Positions 13,432 through 25,272 of a stretch of DNA of 64,000 nt are shown here, one piece after another. Source of the stretch: Pomacea canaliculata (taxonomy: Eukaryota > Mollusca > Gastropoda > Architaenioglossa > Ampullariidae); assembly GCF_003073045.1 (NCBI RefSeq), contig NC_037601.1, positions 7,117,807 through 7,181,806 of the forward strand, read 5' to 3'. The position numbers and the translations under genes are program-made. Position 1 is the stretch's first letter. Each line of letters opens with the position of its first letter. The notes beneath the pieces were generated by a model. The model made no database searches and was not told the origin of the DNA. It worked only from the letters and a program-made list of their open reading frames with translations.

Positions 13432-14383
13432 TTTCTTGACTGAGTTCTAACATAGCAATGAAGTAATATCCTGTTGCCATGGTGATGAAATGCGAGTTAT
13501 GTGGCTTGGCTTTGGTTATGCTGACTGTCCTCTGTTTGGGTTTCCCCCCTACCCTAAATTTTCTTTCGCTTTTTTCAGTTTCTTTGTAGTCGTTGTTTTA
13601 TGTTGTTTTTACCCAAATGTTAATTCGATTTTCTATTCTTTCTTCTTCTTTTTTGTCACCTTTATTGCTGTTTATTTTCCTGGGATGGACAATACTTGTT
13701 GATTCTTGTTCTTCGCATGTTACACATCAATATATCACCGACACTGGGTTCTGTTTTTTGAAAGGTTTTACTTACATGAAATTTGAAGTCCATTGAGACA
13801 TTCTTGATTGTTGATTACGTTCTGGGATCATTTTGTGGTCACTAGCTTCTCACAGAGATATGGGCTGGATGGCTGGTCGGTGAAATATTCGCGTAGTGTA
13901 GCGAATATAATTGAGTAGACAAGAACCAGAAAATGAATACGCACGTATGCGTGCGCGCGCACACACACAAACGCAAGAAAAAAAAAATGGTGTTGCCCCT
14001 GATTCCTTTGTGGGACCAATGTAATGACATAGATGAATAACAGCAAACATGTTAACAACAACAGACAACGATTTATCATTCGATATGGTCATGTTAAATC
14101 TTGTGATGATGCGTGTGATTTATACAACTCTTCGCATTTCGTTTTGCCTCATTGTTTAGAATCTTGACTCTCTGCATCAATGGCGTTAGAGAAACCAACA
14201 CTCTCTACTTTCTCTGCCGACCAGGTGACCCCAGAGTGCGTACAGCTGCAGCGTAACACGGAAGGCAAGCTGAACGGCGATGCTCTCATCACTTTCCTCT
14301 CTCGTGGAGAAGCGGAGCGCGCCATCGTCGAACGCAACCGCCGCCATCTTGGAAATCGCTTCATCGAGTTGTTCATGGCTTAA
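805..14383 (+). CDS. ESRP: Epithelial splicing regulatory protein (ESRP/fusilli), C-terminal part, 11 exons
   Basis: RNA-binding regulator of alternative splicing; vertebrate ESRP1/2 and fly fusilli bind GU-rich motifs in the nucleus and enforce epithelial exon choices. Exons read as 805-840, 2216-2329, 6201-6255, 6562-6672, 7614-7789, 8131-8231, 11100-11315, 11455-11703, 11800-12088, 12668-12951 and 14225-14383. All have AG acceptors and GT donors, and all junctions keep frame (596 codons including the TAA stop at 14381). RRM1 spans 6562-7789 ([18 protein letters not shown], then [10 protein letters not shown]). RRM2 spans 8131-11315 ([30 protein letters not shown]). RRM3 spans 11455-12088 ([11 protein letters not shown]). 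A Pro-rich linker with YWYPSPP leads to a fourth RRM-like unit in the last two exons ([16 protein letters not shown], then [10 protein letters not shown]). The first exon is short, its acceptor is weak, and it was chosen because its phase fits and it continues family-like sequence. The N-terminal part is missing. Introns carry simple repeats and degenerate tandem repeats. Confidence 0.93.
2093..2150. repeat. Trinucleotide microsatellite (TAC/ACT)n passing into (AAT)n
   Basis: Seen directly: runs of ctactacta followed by aataataata, in an ESRP intron about 65 bases before the exon at 2216. It is simple repeat DNA with no coding role. Confidence 0.9.
2601..2622. repeat. (GAT)n microsatellite
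   Basis: Seven perfect gat/atg units in an ESRP intron. On the reverse strand this creates a poly-His or poly-Ile frame, which explains the spurious open frames there. Confidence 0.9.
8821..8965. repeat. Degenerate tandem repeat, about 30-base unit, ESRP intron
   Basis: Units built on 'caatgacacc.a.tgac' recur several times with substitutions (cccaatgacacccattgacaa, aacaatgacacctagtgacg, accaatgacactcactgac, ttacatccactgacac). This is a decayed minisatellite about 110 bases upstream of the candidate poison exon. Confidence 0.75.
9073..9129 (+). other. Candidate cassette (poison) exon inside an ESRP intron
   Basis: A 57-base segment is bounded by an acceptor (tatccttttcag) and a strong donor (AAAG followed by gtaagt). 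It lies in the intron between ESRP exons 8131-8231 and 11100-11315, a phase-0 intron. Read in the ESRP frame it gives 13 sense codons and then TAA, so inclusion would truncate the protein in RRM2. Splicing factors often control their own level with such exons. This is inference from splice-site shape alone. Confidence 0.35.
13352..13434. repeat. Long T-rich/poly-T tract in the last ESRP intron
   Basis: An almost unbroken run of T with a few A and C, ending in about 38 consecutive T. Similar tracts occur at 224-252, 9521-9560 and 17669-17694. Such runs are assembly-prone and their true lengths are uncertain. Confidence 0.9.
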
Positions 14384-16149
14384 ACGGACGACGGCGAAGA
14401 TGAAAACAAAGAGACAAACATGCTTCTGTCTACTTTTACCCAGCCGAGGCCTAAACTGCTGCGCTCCTTTTTTTTGCAGTCGTGTCCCGTGCTGCTTGGA
14501 ATCAATCGCCTGTGACCAACGGCTCTGGGTATTTGGTTTGACTGCGTGCCTGTGTAGTTTGTGTGTGCGTTTGTGTGAGAGAAGGACAGAGAAAGAGGGA
14601 GAGAGGAAGGCAGAGATCTTGTGTCATTTTCCAATGCAGTTTCTTTAAGAATCGATCATGGATATAAACTGAATATTTGGTTTTATGGCTGAGAATTTTC
14701 CATGATTTTTGTTGCCGCAGCTCACAAAAAGTTGCATGAATATAAATTTAATCACTTTAGGACCAGTTAGTATAGCTTTTGTTTGGAGGCAAAGCTGGTT
14801 CCTAATATTTTTATCTACATCTAATCTCTCCTATGTAATCAGTTAATGCCACTTGACTATAGGGGCAGTATTAAGTTCAAAATTTGTGCCGTACACAAAA
14901 AAAGTTGTTCTTTGCATTAATAAACAGAATGTGTGCCTTTGAAGTCAAGTTTTCAACATACATTCATATTTTTACAATGTGGAATCCTGTTGATAATATT
15001 TATCTGGATATCATCAACTTTCCATCGACCAGCTCTATGCAGACACCCGTTACACGTCGCATGTAAAACCAGTAAAAACAGTGTGTTACTGCATCAGGCT
15101 ACAAATGACTGAAAAACATTTTTGAACGAGAAGATTTTTAAATTGGCAAACTTGAAAGAAAGAAGAGAGATTTTAACTTAAATAATCAACGTTAAGAACA
15201 CGTTTGGCACATAAGAATTAGTTGGAAGATCGGCGACAAACTTCACCAATGTTCATGTTGCTAATGTTGGACACAGCGTAAGTACATAGAGACACTACGT
15301 TTTAGGGTTAAAAAAAAATCATGATTGACTTTGTGCCTTGACTGGTTCCTTTACCATTGTGTTGAAATGGCTGATACGTAAACTATGCACAAACCATGAC
15401 TTCCATGTCTTGTTGGTCTCTCGGGCAAGGTTTTCCCGCGAAAACAAGCTCAAGCATTCCTGCTGCCTTATTGATCTGAAAAACGTCTTCGATCTGATTT
15501 TCTCATCTTGGTTACTTCGATGTAATTTTGATAGAAATTTACTTTAACGAATATCACTGGCGTAGTGTGGAAGGTCTGACTTTGTACGTGTGAGTAGAGA
15601 CACCCTCTCGTGTCTGGTTTTTTTTTTTTTTTTTTGGTCACTACTTCCTAACGCATTCCTTGCACATTCCCTTCTCTGTTAAAATAAGCACAATTACTAC
15701 TTTACCATAAATAAGTTAAAATGACTTCCGACTTATGCAAGAAAATAAGCAGCAGCGGCAATGAAATATTTATCATGTATTTACAATAGGGCAATTGTAG
15801 ATTTGGAAGAGAACAGAAAGAATCGGACTAGTGCGTTTGACGGTTTTTACTCATTATCTGTATCTTTGTCACTCACTCACATATATATTCGTGTTTACTT
15901 ATTCACTTACTATTATTTACTTATTCTTAGCATGGTTTTTGTTTTACAATCTTTGTGCGCAGCGTCTGAAATACGGTTATTTTTGTTGTAGTTTTTTTTT
16001 TGTTTTTTTTCTCAAGTTTGCCATGAAAAATATTTGGAAACTGGCTGCTGTGTTTAAGAGGAAAAATTGGCAAATTTCTTTTCGAGCTTTTCAGCGGAAT
16101 CACATTAAATTCATACAGTATTTGCCTCCAGTGTGATTAGGAAAAAATT

Positions 16150-16400
16150 TGCCTGCTGTTTACATTCCACTGTTTAAAACACAAAATTGTCGCTCGTTAA
16201 CCACATTCCACTGTTCAAAACACAGAAATCGTCGCTCATTAACCATATTCCACTGTTTTTAAGATCTGAGAACCGTCGCTAACTAACCACGTTCCACTTC
16301 CTTTAGTCATGTTCTCCATCGCTAAATAACCACATTTCACAAACTTGAAATCATAGGTTTCTTCGTTAAATAACCACATTTCACTAACTAAAACATGGAA
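16150..16400. repeat. Degenerate tandem repeat, about 45-60-base unit
   Basis: The phrase 'aaccacattccactgtt.aaaacacaga' followed by 'cgtcgctcattaac' recurs in at least five increasingly diverged copies across this stretch. It lies downstream of the ESRP stop, possibly within its 3' UTR. Confidence 0.75.
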
Positions 16401-17009
16401 GAACTGGTTGATTATTTCACAGAGCTGTGTCACTTACTGTGCCATGATTGTTTTTGCGACTGTACGCAGGTCTGAGACGGAAAGTATGTGTACATAAAAC
16501 ATTTATATGCAGTGCGTTATTTGTTCTATATTGCCCTTACTGTGTACAGTTTTTCTTTTTGTTTACATATCAGCGTCGTTATTTTATGCATCCTTGGAAA
16601 GAAGTTATATTTCCTTCACTTGTGGCCAGATTTTTTTCAAAGGCCATATGATAGGGACTTGTTGATGCAACTTTGTATTATAATTACTATGATTATTATT
16701 ATTGCAATTTTTGTTGTGCAAGATATCAACTATAAAATTGTTTATCTACAGATTTTGTGCCCAGGCAGATGGCTACACTTGTCACAGAAAGTGGTCCACT
16801 TTATTTTACAGTTGTTGCGCATCTGGCACGAGAGGCTAGTGTACCTACTGTGCGCCTCAAAATGCGAGCCTCAGTTCAGGGGAGAAAACAAAATTAGTCT
16901 CTTATCGCCCTTTCTTGGTGTTTTGTTCAGCAAAAAGAAATGTGAGTAATAGTCATTGCCATACCGTTCCTGAAATTTCGGTAATTTTCATACGATTGCT
17001 TAGCAAATG

Positions 17010-17215
17010 TTGCAAAGCTTCTCTGCGATGCAGCTGGGTTCAGTTCTCGTTTCAGGACATTTTGTATGTGACATCTGTTCGCAGGGCTGACCGTCAGATT
17101 TCTCCAGGTACTCTGGTTTTCTCCTTTCCCCCTTTCTCACCTGCTCTTCCTCTCTCTCTCTTCCCCTCTCAGAGTGCAGAATCACAAGGTGAGCAACCAA
17201 CCGTGAGACTGTGAG
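17010..17215 (+). mobile_element. tRNA-derived SINE, copy A
   Basis: A B-box-like segment (gggttcagttctcgtttcag) is followed by a body with gcagggctgaccgtcag and tttctccaggtactctgg, then pyrimidine-rich sequence. The same body occurs at 35010-35198 (minus strand) and about 44845-44965, so these are copies of one SINE family. The tRNA head is degenerate and boundaries are approximate. Confidence 0.7.
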
Positions 17216-17658
17216 GTAGAGGACATGGGGACTGTCTTTACGAAAATACTGGCCCCGAGATAAGTGCACTCCTCAACAACCGCAATTTCAACTGGCTTTT
17301 TTAATTTTTATTGGAAGTTAAATGTGGTGCTCTGCCAGTGTAGATCATCGCTCACCCTAGTCACGTTTTCTTCAAGTTTAAGTAGCCTGACCACTGATGT
17401 GATACATTTTAATATGATGTGTGCCATCTGCTTGGGCTTATATATAACCACAATGTACATATATATGTCTCACATTTCTGAGCAATACCTGGTCTTCGTC
17501 AACCAACACCGAGTTTTTGTGGGTTTAATTTTTTTTTTCTTTTAGGGGGAAGGGAGGTAGGGGTCAGATAGGGGATTCGGAACGCTGGGTTTGACATAGT
17601 TCGGGTGGAGTCGGGGTGTGGAATGTGTTCCGTCTTACAGTGAACTTTATTTATTTTT

Positions 17659-17695
<37 letters not shown>

Positions 17696-20600
17696 AAGTG
17701 AGAGTTGGTACAGCCGCTGTCGCTTCTGTCCGACCAATGCGGCCTGCTCTGGCAATATCCTAATCTAGTCACGAGTCGCAGGGTACCCGTTCTGCTCCAG
17801 GTGCGCGCGCATTGATGTCGTTGTCTAAGGTGTTCGTACCGTATTCCTTCATGTCAACGCCCTCGCGATGCAATGCTTACACGTTTTGGCAATAAGGCAT
17901 TGGCCTCCTGCACAGATGTCTTCCTGAACTTAGATTTGAGTGCTTGTTAGGAGTAGGGTTGACCTCATTCCTTTTGGCTGATAGAACACAAGCAGTCCTG
18001 TCTAGTGTTCCATTTGCAATTCTGCACTCTTTTCAAAGGAGTAACAATCCAAGTCAATGACACTAATCAAAATAATTTCATATTTTGAAATATCCGAAAT
18101 CTTATCGTCATTTTCTTATTTATAAATACCACTTCGTGTATATTAATGGTTAAATAATATATAGTTCAAAACTGTATCGATACAAAAAATTATACTTTAT
18201 GCAGTTCATATAACCCTTACAACTTTTCTCCTGATTAATTGTAAAAGAAAAACACTTTTATTTACAAAGAATACTAACTGCATATCTGAGAAGAACTCTA
18301 AACTAAAAAGGAACATAAAAGTGCACTTTTCTTTGTTGGGTTATCTACTATTATGAAAACAGTACGGGACGAAACGCGACATAAATCTTTCTCTTCTGTT
18401 AAGCCCATTTTGGATTTTTTTTGCAAAATGTTAAAAACCAGTTAAAGTATTGTGCAAGTGTCTTTATCTGATATTGTCCAGGTCTTCTGCCCCATGTTTG
18501 AGAATTTTAAAATGGCGAGAATATCACAAGAAGAAACGCTCTTGTAATGCAGAACTAATATGGTTTTCATAGGAGACCTTTTTGTCTGACCTTTCTCAGT
18601 CTCAGCTCTGTGTGTAGTTTCTTGCTCGAGGACTGAGGAGGGCTGCTCCAAAGTCCTTTTTAACTTGTTATTTATTTACTACAAACTGCTGCCAGTTTGT
18701 TGTCAGTTGACAGGATTTCTGACACTATTTGATTATTTCTCAATAATTGAGCGACGTCTTGGAAGAATCGGACAGAAATATTGCACGTGCAATATGATCC
18801 TGCTTTTGTAATCTGACATTGGGTGCAGTGTCGTCATCATTCCAATGTCTGTTTTTAAGTTTAAAAAACACAATATTTTTATTTTAAGGAGATAACAATT
18901 AATATTGTACATTTTTTCTGTGTATAAAGAACATTTCAGTTTATCGATTCAGAACGTTTGTATTGTCTAGAGATTTAATAAGTATGATGTTCGCCGTTTG
19001 TGCCTTTTTTGTGAAAAAAAAAACTGTGCTTTGTTTGCTGCTATTTTATTGTAAACAAAAATTTTACAGCGATATACACGTGTACATTTTACCGCCTTCC
19101 AGCTGCCTTCTGTGACTTTAATTATTTTACTTCAGAATATTCTCCTTTTAGTGTAGATATGCATAATGTTCAATAAAAATTCTTTTCACAGTTTATCTGT
19201 CTGGTGATGGAGCTTACATGGGCGCGGGTATTTACGATTTCATGTTGGTGACGGTGTGTTGTCTTGTGAGTCAGTTTTGGACTGGTCTTTGCTCTAGTCA
19301 TTTGTCTGCACGCTGTTTATTTTTTTTTTTCTTCCAACCATCCTTTTTCCCTCTTGTATGCGTCTTACCCTTTGAAACAACGTGTTGTGTGATGGGATTT
19401 ACATTTATATACCTCTGTTTATGTTTCTTTTGTTATTTTTGGAGGAGGTAATTGTTTAACGGCGGTTTGGGGTTCCTACTTTTATTTTACTAACAGTCTC
19501 AACATCCAACCTGCTTGCTTTAAAAAAATAAATAAATCTGACGAGCAAGAAGAGCCATGAAAGGTTTTACTTCTTGCTCGTTGGGTGCTCTATATTCTTC
19601 TAGAGTCTGGTACCCCTCGACACTCTCTAACCCATGTCTTATTACGTTTCCCTAAGTGTAACTTGTAGAATTCTGATAGTCAGGTGGTGGGCATTCCTTG
19701 TTGCCTCAAGGAGTATGATAATGAAGACGAGTAATCTTGTATTCTTGTTAACCGATCTTAAGTGATGACAGTCGTGATAATTTTCTGTGACAAATTTGTG
19801 TTAAAAAGAGTGTTTTTTCTGCAGTCTGTAGGACAGTCAAGGCTTTATTTATCCCTACTACCCACCCACCCCTACTAAAATTCTTCCTTTTTGTCCCTCG
19901 TCTGGTTCAGACCTTTAATTGTTTGTCTTGCTGTTTTCACTGCCAGGGTTTAAGATCTCTACAAATCTTGTAAAGATAGAAGCATTTAAAATTTACTTTT
20001 TTTTTCTTTTTTTTTATTTTTTTCTTTTCTTGAAGTATGCTGATGCTTGGTGAACGCTGATAGAGATATTTTGCTGTGGAAATAAAAAAAGAAGACTGTG
20101 AGTAGCACAAAAAGTTGTAAATAATACCAACACGCCTTTCATCTCATCATCTGCGTAGTAAGAGTGCATGTACTTAAGCAGGTACTCACGTACGTATTAA
20201 TCACTCATCTTGGCTTTTTTTTTTCTTTTTAATTATATTCCGTTTCATTTTTTTACATTGTTTTTAATTATTCATATTTTTCTTATTTTTGGCCGCTGAA
20301 TTCACCTATTTCAGAAAAACTTGCCAATGTCTCACTGAAAGCGATGATCTGAATAACCCTTTATTTTTTCATTACAGCTGTTTATCTAAATGTCTCAACT
20401 TTACCCTTAACAAGGGTACATTATTTGGACTCGAATATTGACGAAGAATGAGAAGTACTACATATGAAAATAGAGCTTAGCCAGTAGAAACCTTATTGTG
20501 TTTCAGTAATGTATCATTTTTAAATAGTTTTTTTGTTGCAATTTTTATCCGTTGAAAATGTCCTGTGTAGTTGTCCTTTACGTGCCACAAAATACTAGTC

Positions 20601-22395
20601 AATGAACTTGCACATCTTCGAATTAAAAAAAAAAGTCGCTTGAACACGACTATAATCAGAATTGGTTCTGAGCTAGGCTTTCGAAAGTTATCGTCCCCAG
20701 TGCTCAGATTCTGACATTCTCACATTGATAGTTGTGATCCCTCTTTGCCTCTGCAACAGCTTGTCTCTTTTCATTTTACCTGGAAAAATAGTTACTTTCA
20801 AGTATGCCCTCGATTCATGACAGGATGATAATTTACTGGGTAGTGAAGGGGTTAAAAAAATCAGAGAAAGGTTGCATAAAATATTTTGAGTATGTTTCTT
20901 TAGAGCTTAGTAAATTCTGTCCAAATCGATGTATTTCGAAACCCCTTTCTTTGTCTTTGTTTTTGCATGCTGTCTCAATATAATTGTTATGGTAAATAAC
21001 CATATCTCACAGCTTGGCATTACTGAAAATAATAAAAGCATGTCTCCGGTTCCCATGACAAAAGACTCCTTTAACTGATCTCCTAGACATCTCTGTATTA
21101 CCCTTCTCTTTTCTTCTTTTCATTATCTAATATTTGGACCACACTGCATAGATGCTCCAAAACACTGTGACGATAGAATATATATAATGTTATCTGATTC
21201 GTCGCTGTTTTCTGAGCTTTTCAAAGCATGAACAACATGCTGAGATTTATAACAGACAAAAGGCCAAAACATTCCAGTTTCCTGACTCACGCGCAAGAGA
21301 GCTTCTGCTTTTTGCCTTTTTATGATACGAAGCAGCGCCGTCACTCACGACAAATGCACTGGACAAGATGTATTTATAGAGAGATATTCATATACTTACG
21401 TACATGTTTTTCGAGGTCTGGCTGACCCCACATTGTTGGAGGTTTCAGTCTCGCTTCAGTTTTTGGACCATCTTGCAGAGCAGATGGTCCCACGACATAT
21501 CGTTTTAGAACTGTGTATTTTAATTATTGCAATGTGTAAGTATTGTTGTTTAAATTATTGCAGTAATAAACGTACCGTAGAAACACCCACGACTGGCTTT
21601 GTCGGCGTTTGGGTGGGGGAACGCAAGGAACTCTAAGACATATAAAGTGGTGTCCTGATTCTAGACTGCTCCAAACCTTGTAGAAACCGTCCTCGAACCT
21701 CTCTGGAGGAACGGTGCTCTTTCTCTGCACGTAGCGCATGTTGATAGACTCCATTAAAGAACCTTAATTACTGGCTCAGAGAAAAAAAAAACCACCACCC
21801 ATCCTCTCATTTCCACACACACCCACACACATACAAATTCCTTTATGCTCATGAGAAGAGATTTCGCAAGGGATACTGTTATCCACTTTTCTAAGTTCAT
21901 ACTCAACAACACAATCAGACAACCTTTATTAAAATATCTGGAGAAATGTTTATCGTGAAAGGTGCATCGTTTTGCTGCAGTCTGTTGTTCCCAATAATAT
22001 TTTTAGGTGAATGTTCAGCTGAAGTTTAATACTACTGTTCTGGTTAGTGTACAAGTCCACACAACATTGACTCCACAACTGACTGCTTTCTGCCAGCATT
22101 TCGACCTGCACAGCTGCATGTAATACAGAGTGTGCATCGACAGGCTGATGAAAGATGATCGGTCTCGCACACTGGTCAGGGCAGGCAGCTGACTGGTGGC
22201 AGACCTGTTCACAGGTGTGGTTTCCACGACAGGTTTGCCAGCTGTTTGATGACAGTTAAGAAAAAAATCGAACGCACAGTGTTCTCTCTCTTACAAGAGC
22301 ATCTGTAAAACTGAACAGCTGTTGACGGATGTACTGGTTAAAAATCCCTCAGACGTCTCTCAAATGTGGCTGCGTACCCCGATGTAAGCAGGTAC

Positions 22396-25258
22396 CTAAA
22401 GCCCGAAGCACAGCAGCCAGCAAAGGATGGTCACACCCTGCACGAGGCAGCCCATCAAGCCCTCGCCGTTGATGAGCCATTGCGGTCCCGTGACTTGACC
22501 CGGGGTCTGCATGTAGATGCTCCCCAGCAGCCTGGGATTGATGGTGTTCCACACAAAGTGCATCGTTGTTGAGGACCACACGGAATACCTGGCAACAGGG
22601 AGAAAGGTTGTACTTGGGGTGCATTTAGGTTTTCTTTACGCGCTAGCTTTTATTATCTCTCTCTCTCTAAATATTTATTGAACGACGATGTGGTCGAAAT
22701 AAGAAAAAAGTTGCAAAAGGACAAATAAAAATAAACAGAGTTAATTAACAAACAAAAAAATATGAATCATTCTTTTTATGGTGATGAGATGATCAATCAG
22801 TTGCTAGAGATCGCTGAAAAAAATAAGAAGACACTAAAACGGACAAGGTAGGCAGACGATTCACCTGTATAGAACAGTGACATAGCCACACACCTCACCC
22901 AGACATATAGCGACATCTAGTTCTACCGTCACACACTCACTCATATAGTGTTATCGCCATTCACTCAGACAATATAGTGACATCTGGCGCTACAGTCACA
23001 CCACTCAACCACACATCACATCAGAATGTATAGCTACCGTCTGGCGACTCACCCAGACCATATAGTGACATTTAGTGCTACGTCAAACGTCTCACCCGGA
23101 CATGATGGCGACAAATCCATGGGGAAAGGCCGCCAGCAGGACGGCGATGGCCTGTACCGTGATGGTCAGCAGCGGTCGCGGGGTCTTCAGACGACGAGTC
23201 AGGAGCACCATCACCGGTACGTGGAACAAGCCCCACGCCATCCCGCTGCCACACAAAGCATGTCACGTGACATCTGCATGCCTCTGGCGAGTTTATACTC
23301 TCAAATTCCTACTGTGGGAAGACTAACATACAATATAGTGACGTGCGAATGTGAAATTCTTGTGTAAATCGAAGGGCCGCCGAGAGCCAGCACGGGCCCT
23401 GGGGTAGACGATCTCTCCGAGCCCCTTGTAATTGTAAATTATTTTCCCAGTACATAATAATATGTTTACAATTTGATTGTCAATATCTGCATTTCATTCA
23501 GTAGCGTAATAAAGATTGCTAACATTAGGACAAGTACACTGGGATCTACATCACTGCTTGTCACAGAGTTGTTTACACGTGAGTAAACGAGGAAAAATGT
23601 CACTAAAGGATCAAACTTGTAGTACCCCGCTCGATAGAAAATATCCCCAAAGTTAAAAATGTTATATGTCAATAAGAAAAGAAGGAAAAAATCCACTGAC
23701 CAAGCCCCGGGTACACCATATTCCCCTGTCCCTCCCCCCTCTCGTCATGCTGTAACATCACATATATTTTCGTCTCTTGCTGGACCTATTCCAGAATGAC
23801 TTTTTAACAAACACTTGTCTATAACTGAATGTGGAGTTTATACCCTCGCTAATTTCCCTTTTTTCTGTTCTCATCTTTTCTGTTCTCTATTTTTTTTTTT
23901 AAAGACCAAAGTAAAATGCGTAGAAGTACTTACCAGAGCGTGAGTGCTTTGAGGGGAGAGTAGACGCTGATGAGGGTCGGCAGCAGAAAGCACCTCCATC
24001 CCAGCTCCTCCCCGCCTGCAGCCAGAAAGTCAGCAACTGCTGTCCACGACGTTCTACCTTGCTGTTGTTTGTTGTGGATATCTGCGATGGGAAAAAATAT
24101 GTTCAGCCTCTTGCGTATACTGACAGTGCTTTTTCACGCCATTAGGGAACGAGACCTTGCTTTTCTCTGGGCCAGCTTTACGTGAAGGCGGTGCCCATTT
24201 CTTCTTCCTCTCTGCCTCTCAGTTCGGACGCCAGTGCTCTAACCACTCAGCTATCCGCTCCGCTGACAGTAAACGCGCTGGAAAATCTTCTCGCATGACG
24301 TCACACCCTAATGGTACCCAGCTAACGCCTACCCATCACCTGTCTTTTCTGGTCAGCAGCAGTACTAACATCACCAGTAAAACAAAAGAAAGAAAAGTAA
24401 ATAAACAAAAAGAAATGTTTGAACTAAAGAAAAGAATAAACTCACGAGGACTTCTCAATGAAGAAACGAACGACAAAGAAGGACGGAGAAAGAGGAGTCA
24501 ACTGATTCGAGAAAGTGTCGAGATAACCAGACTGGTTAACATAACTGTATTTCACCTTATAAGGACTGACCTGGGGGAGTCATGTGAGCCCAGCCCAGCA
24601 GAAGGTCCATGGCGAGACAACTCCCTACTATGACCACAGCTAGGGCGGCCCCTACAGCTGACCACGCCACGGCCTCCTGAAACTGGTCAATAAACATGTT
24701 CCTGAACACACACACTAACACACAAACACGCACAGCATCAGGACCCTGCGACCCCCACACCATCATCAGATCAGACTTTTACCTCTTCCGCTATTGGTGG
24801 CTTTTCTGTGGGTTTGGGGGAAGATGGCCCACAGGTGTAGTAGCCTCTCTTCCATTCGTTCTTCAATGCTCTCAACTTCGTACCCTGGTGAGGTCTTATG
24901 CGGCTATTTCTCGTGTCCTTTCTAGTTTGCCTATTGCTCGTCAACACTGTGGCATTAGACTTACGCTGGAACTTGGCAATAATTGATACTTACTCAATCG
25001 TACCCGCAGCCATTTGGGGAAATATATATATTAGGGACGTACCCTGCCGACCCCGAGCACCTGTGCCAGGTAGTTGAGGAAGGTCTCTGGCGTGAAGAAA
25101 AAAGAGAGAAAGCCGGGCAGGTACATGGCCAGCGCCAGGCTGGGGAAGGACCAGGTGCGCCCCACGTAACACCAGACTGACGTCACCACTGTGATCATTG
25201 CCGTGAAAGCCAACGACCGCCACTCCGCCGACAGCGACCATGCAACCGTCGACTCCAT
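22396..25258 (-). CDS. CPBP (Abi/CAAX-type) intramembrane glutamic endopeptidase
   Basis: Predicted multi-pass membrane protease of the CPBP family, which includes eukaryotic RCE1 and many bacterial enzymes. Exons in transcription order: 25258-25043, 24745-24571, 24015-23934, 23245-23096, 22588-22396 (stop TAG at 22396-22398), giving 271 residues. Family motifs are in order: EELGWRCFLLP (catalytic Glu pair and Arg) in exon 3, GLFHVP (motif-2 His) in exon 4, MHFVWNTINP (motif-3 His/Asn) in exon 5. Hydrophobic helices are visible in exons 1, 2, 4 and at the C terminus. The start ATG follows a possible 5' UTR acceptor at about 25272. The weak point is the exon 1/2 junction: the better-looking acceptor (first base 24701) breaks frame, while the weaker one at 24745 keeps it, so an exon may be missing. 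RCE1 looks unlikely because the protein is short and its motif neighbourhoods, including LINGEG after motif 3, resemble bacterial members. Substrate unknown. Confidence 0.8.
22880..23095. repeat. Degenerate minisatellite abutting a CPBP exon donor
   Basis: Units resembling 'ctcacccagac.atatagtgacat' recur at least four times, with gaps and substitutions, and run up to the edge of the CPBP exon at 23096. The exon edge itself reads ctcacccggacatgatggcg, very close to the repeat unit. Confidence 0.7.
24165..24290 (-). mobile_element. tRNA-derived SINE fragment
   Basis: On the minus strand the segment ggatagctgagtggttagag resembles a tRNA D-arm/A-box region and continues as gcactggcgtccgaactgag. 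After this the sequence is not tRNA-like. It lies in the CPBP intron between exons 2 and 3. A real tRNA is excluded because no acceptor stem or T-arm closes. Confidence 0.55.
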
Positions 25259-25272
25259 TCTTGTCGCCACCT

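Larger units (their letters stand above)
14384..22395. other. ESRP 3' flank and probable 3' UTR; no further gene found
   Basis: Eight kb without a recognisable coding exon on either strand. The AT-rich, T-rich sequence directly after the ESRP stop is compatible with a long 3' UTR. AATAAA motifs occur at 14919-14924 and 19172-19177, but nothing in the sequence says which, if either, is used. Long T tracts lie at about 15617-15637 and 17669-17694. The open frames listed by simple scanning are short and of low complexity. Confidence 0.5.

Noticed and set aside
24240-24265. Possible second tRNA gene on the minus strand
   Set aside because: Only an A-box-like segment is present; no acceptor stem or T-arm forms, so it is called a SINE fragment.
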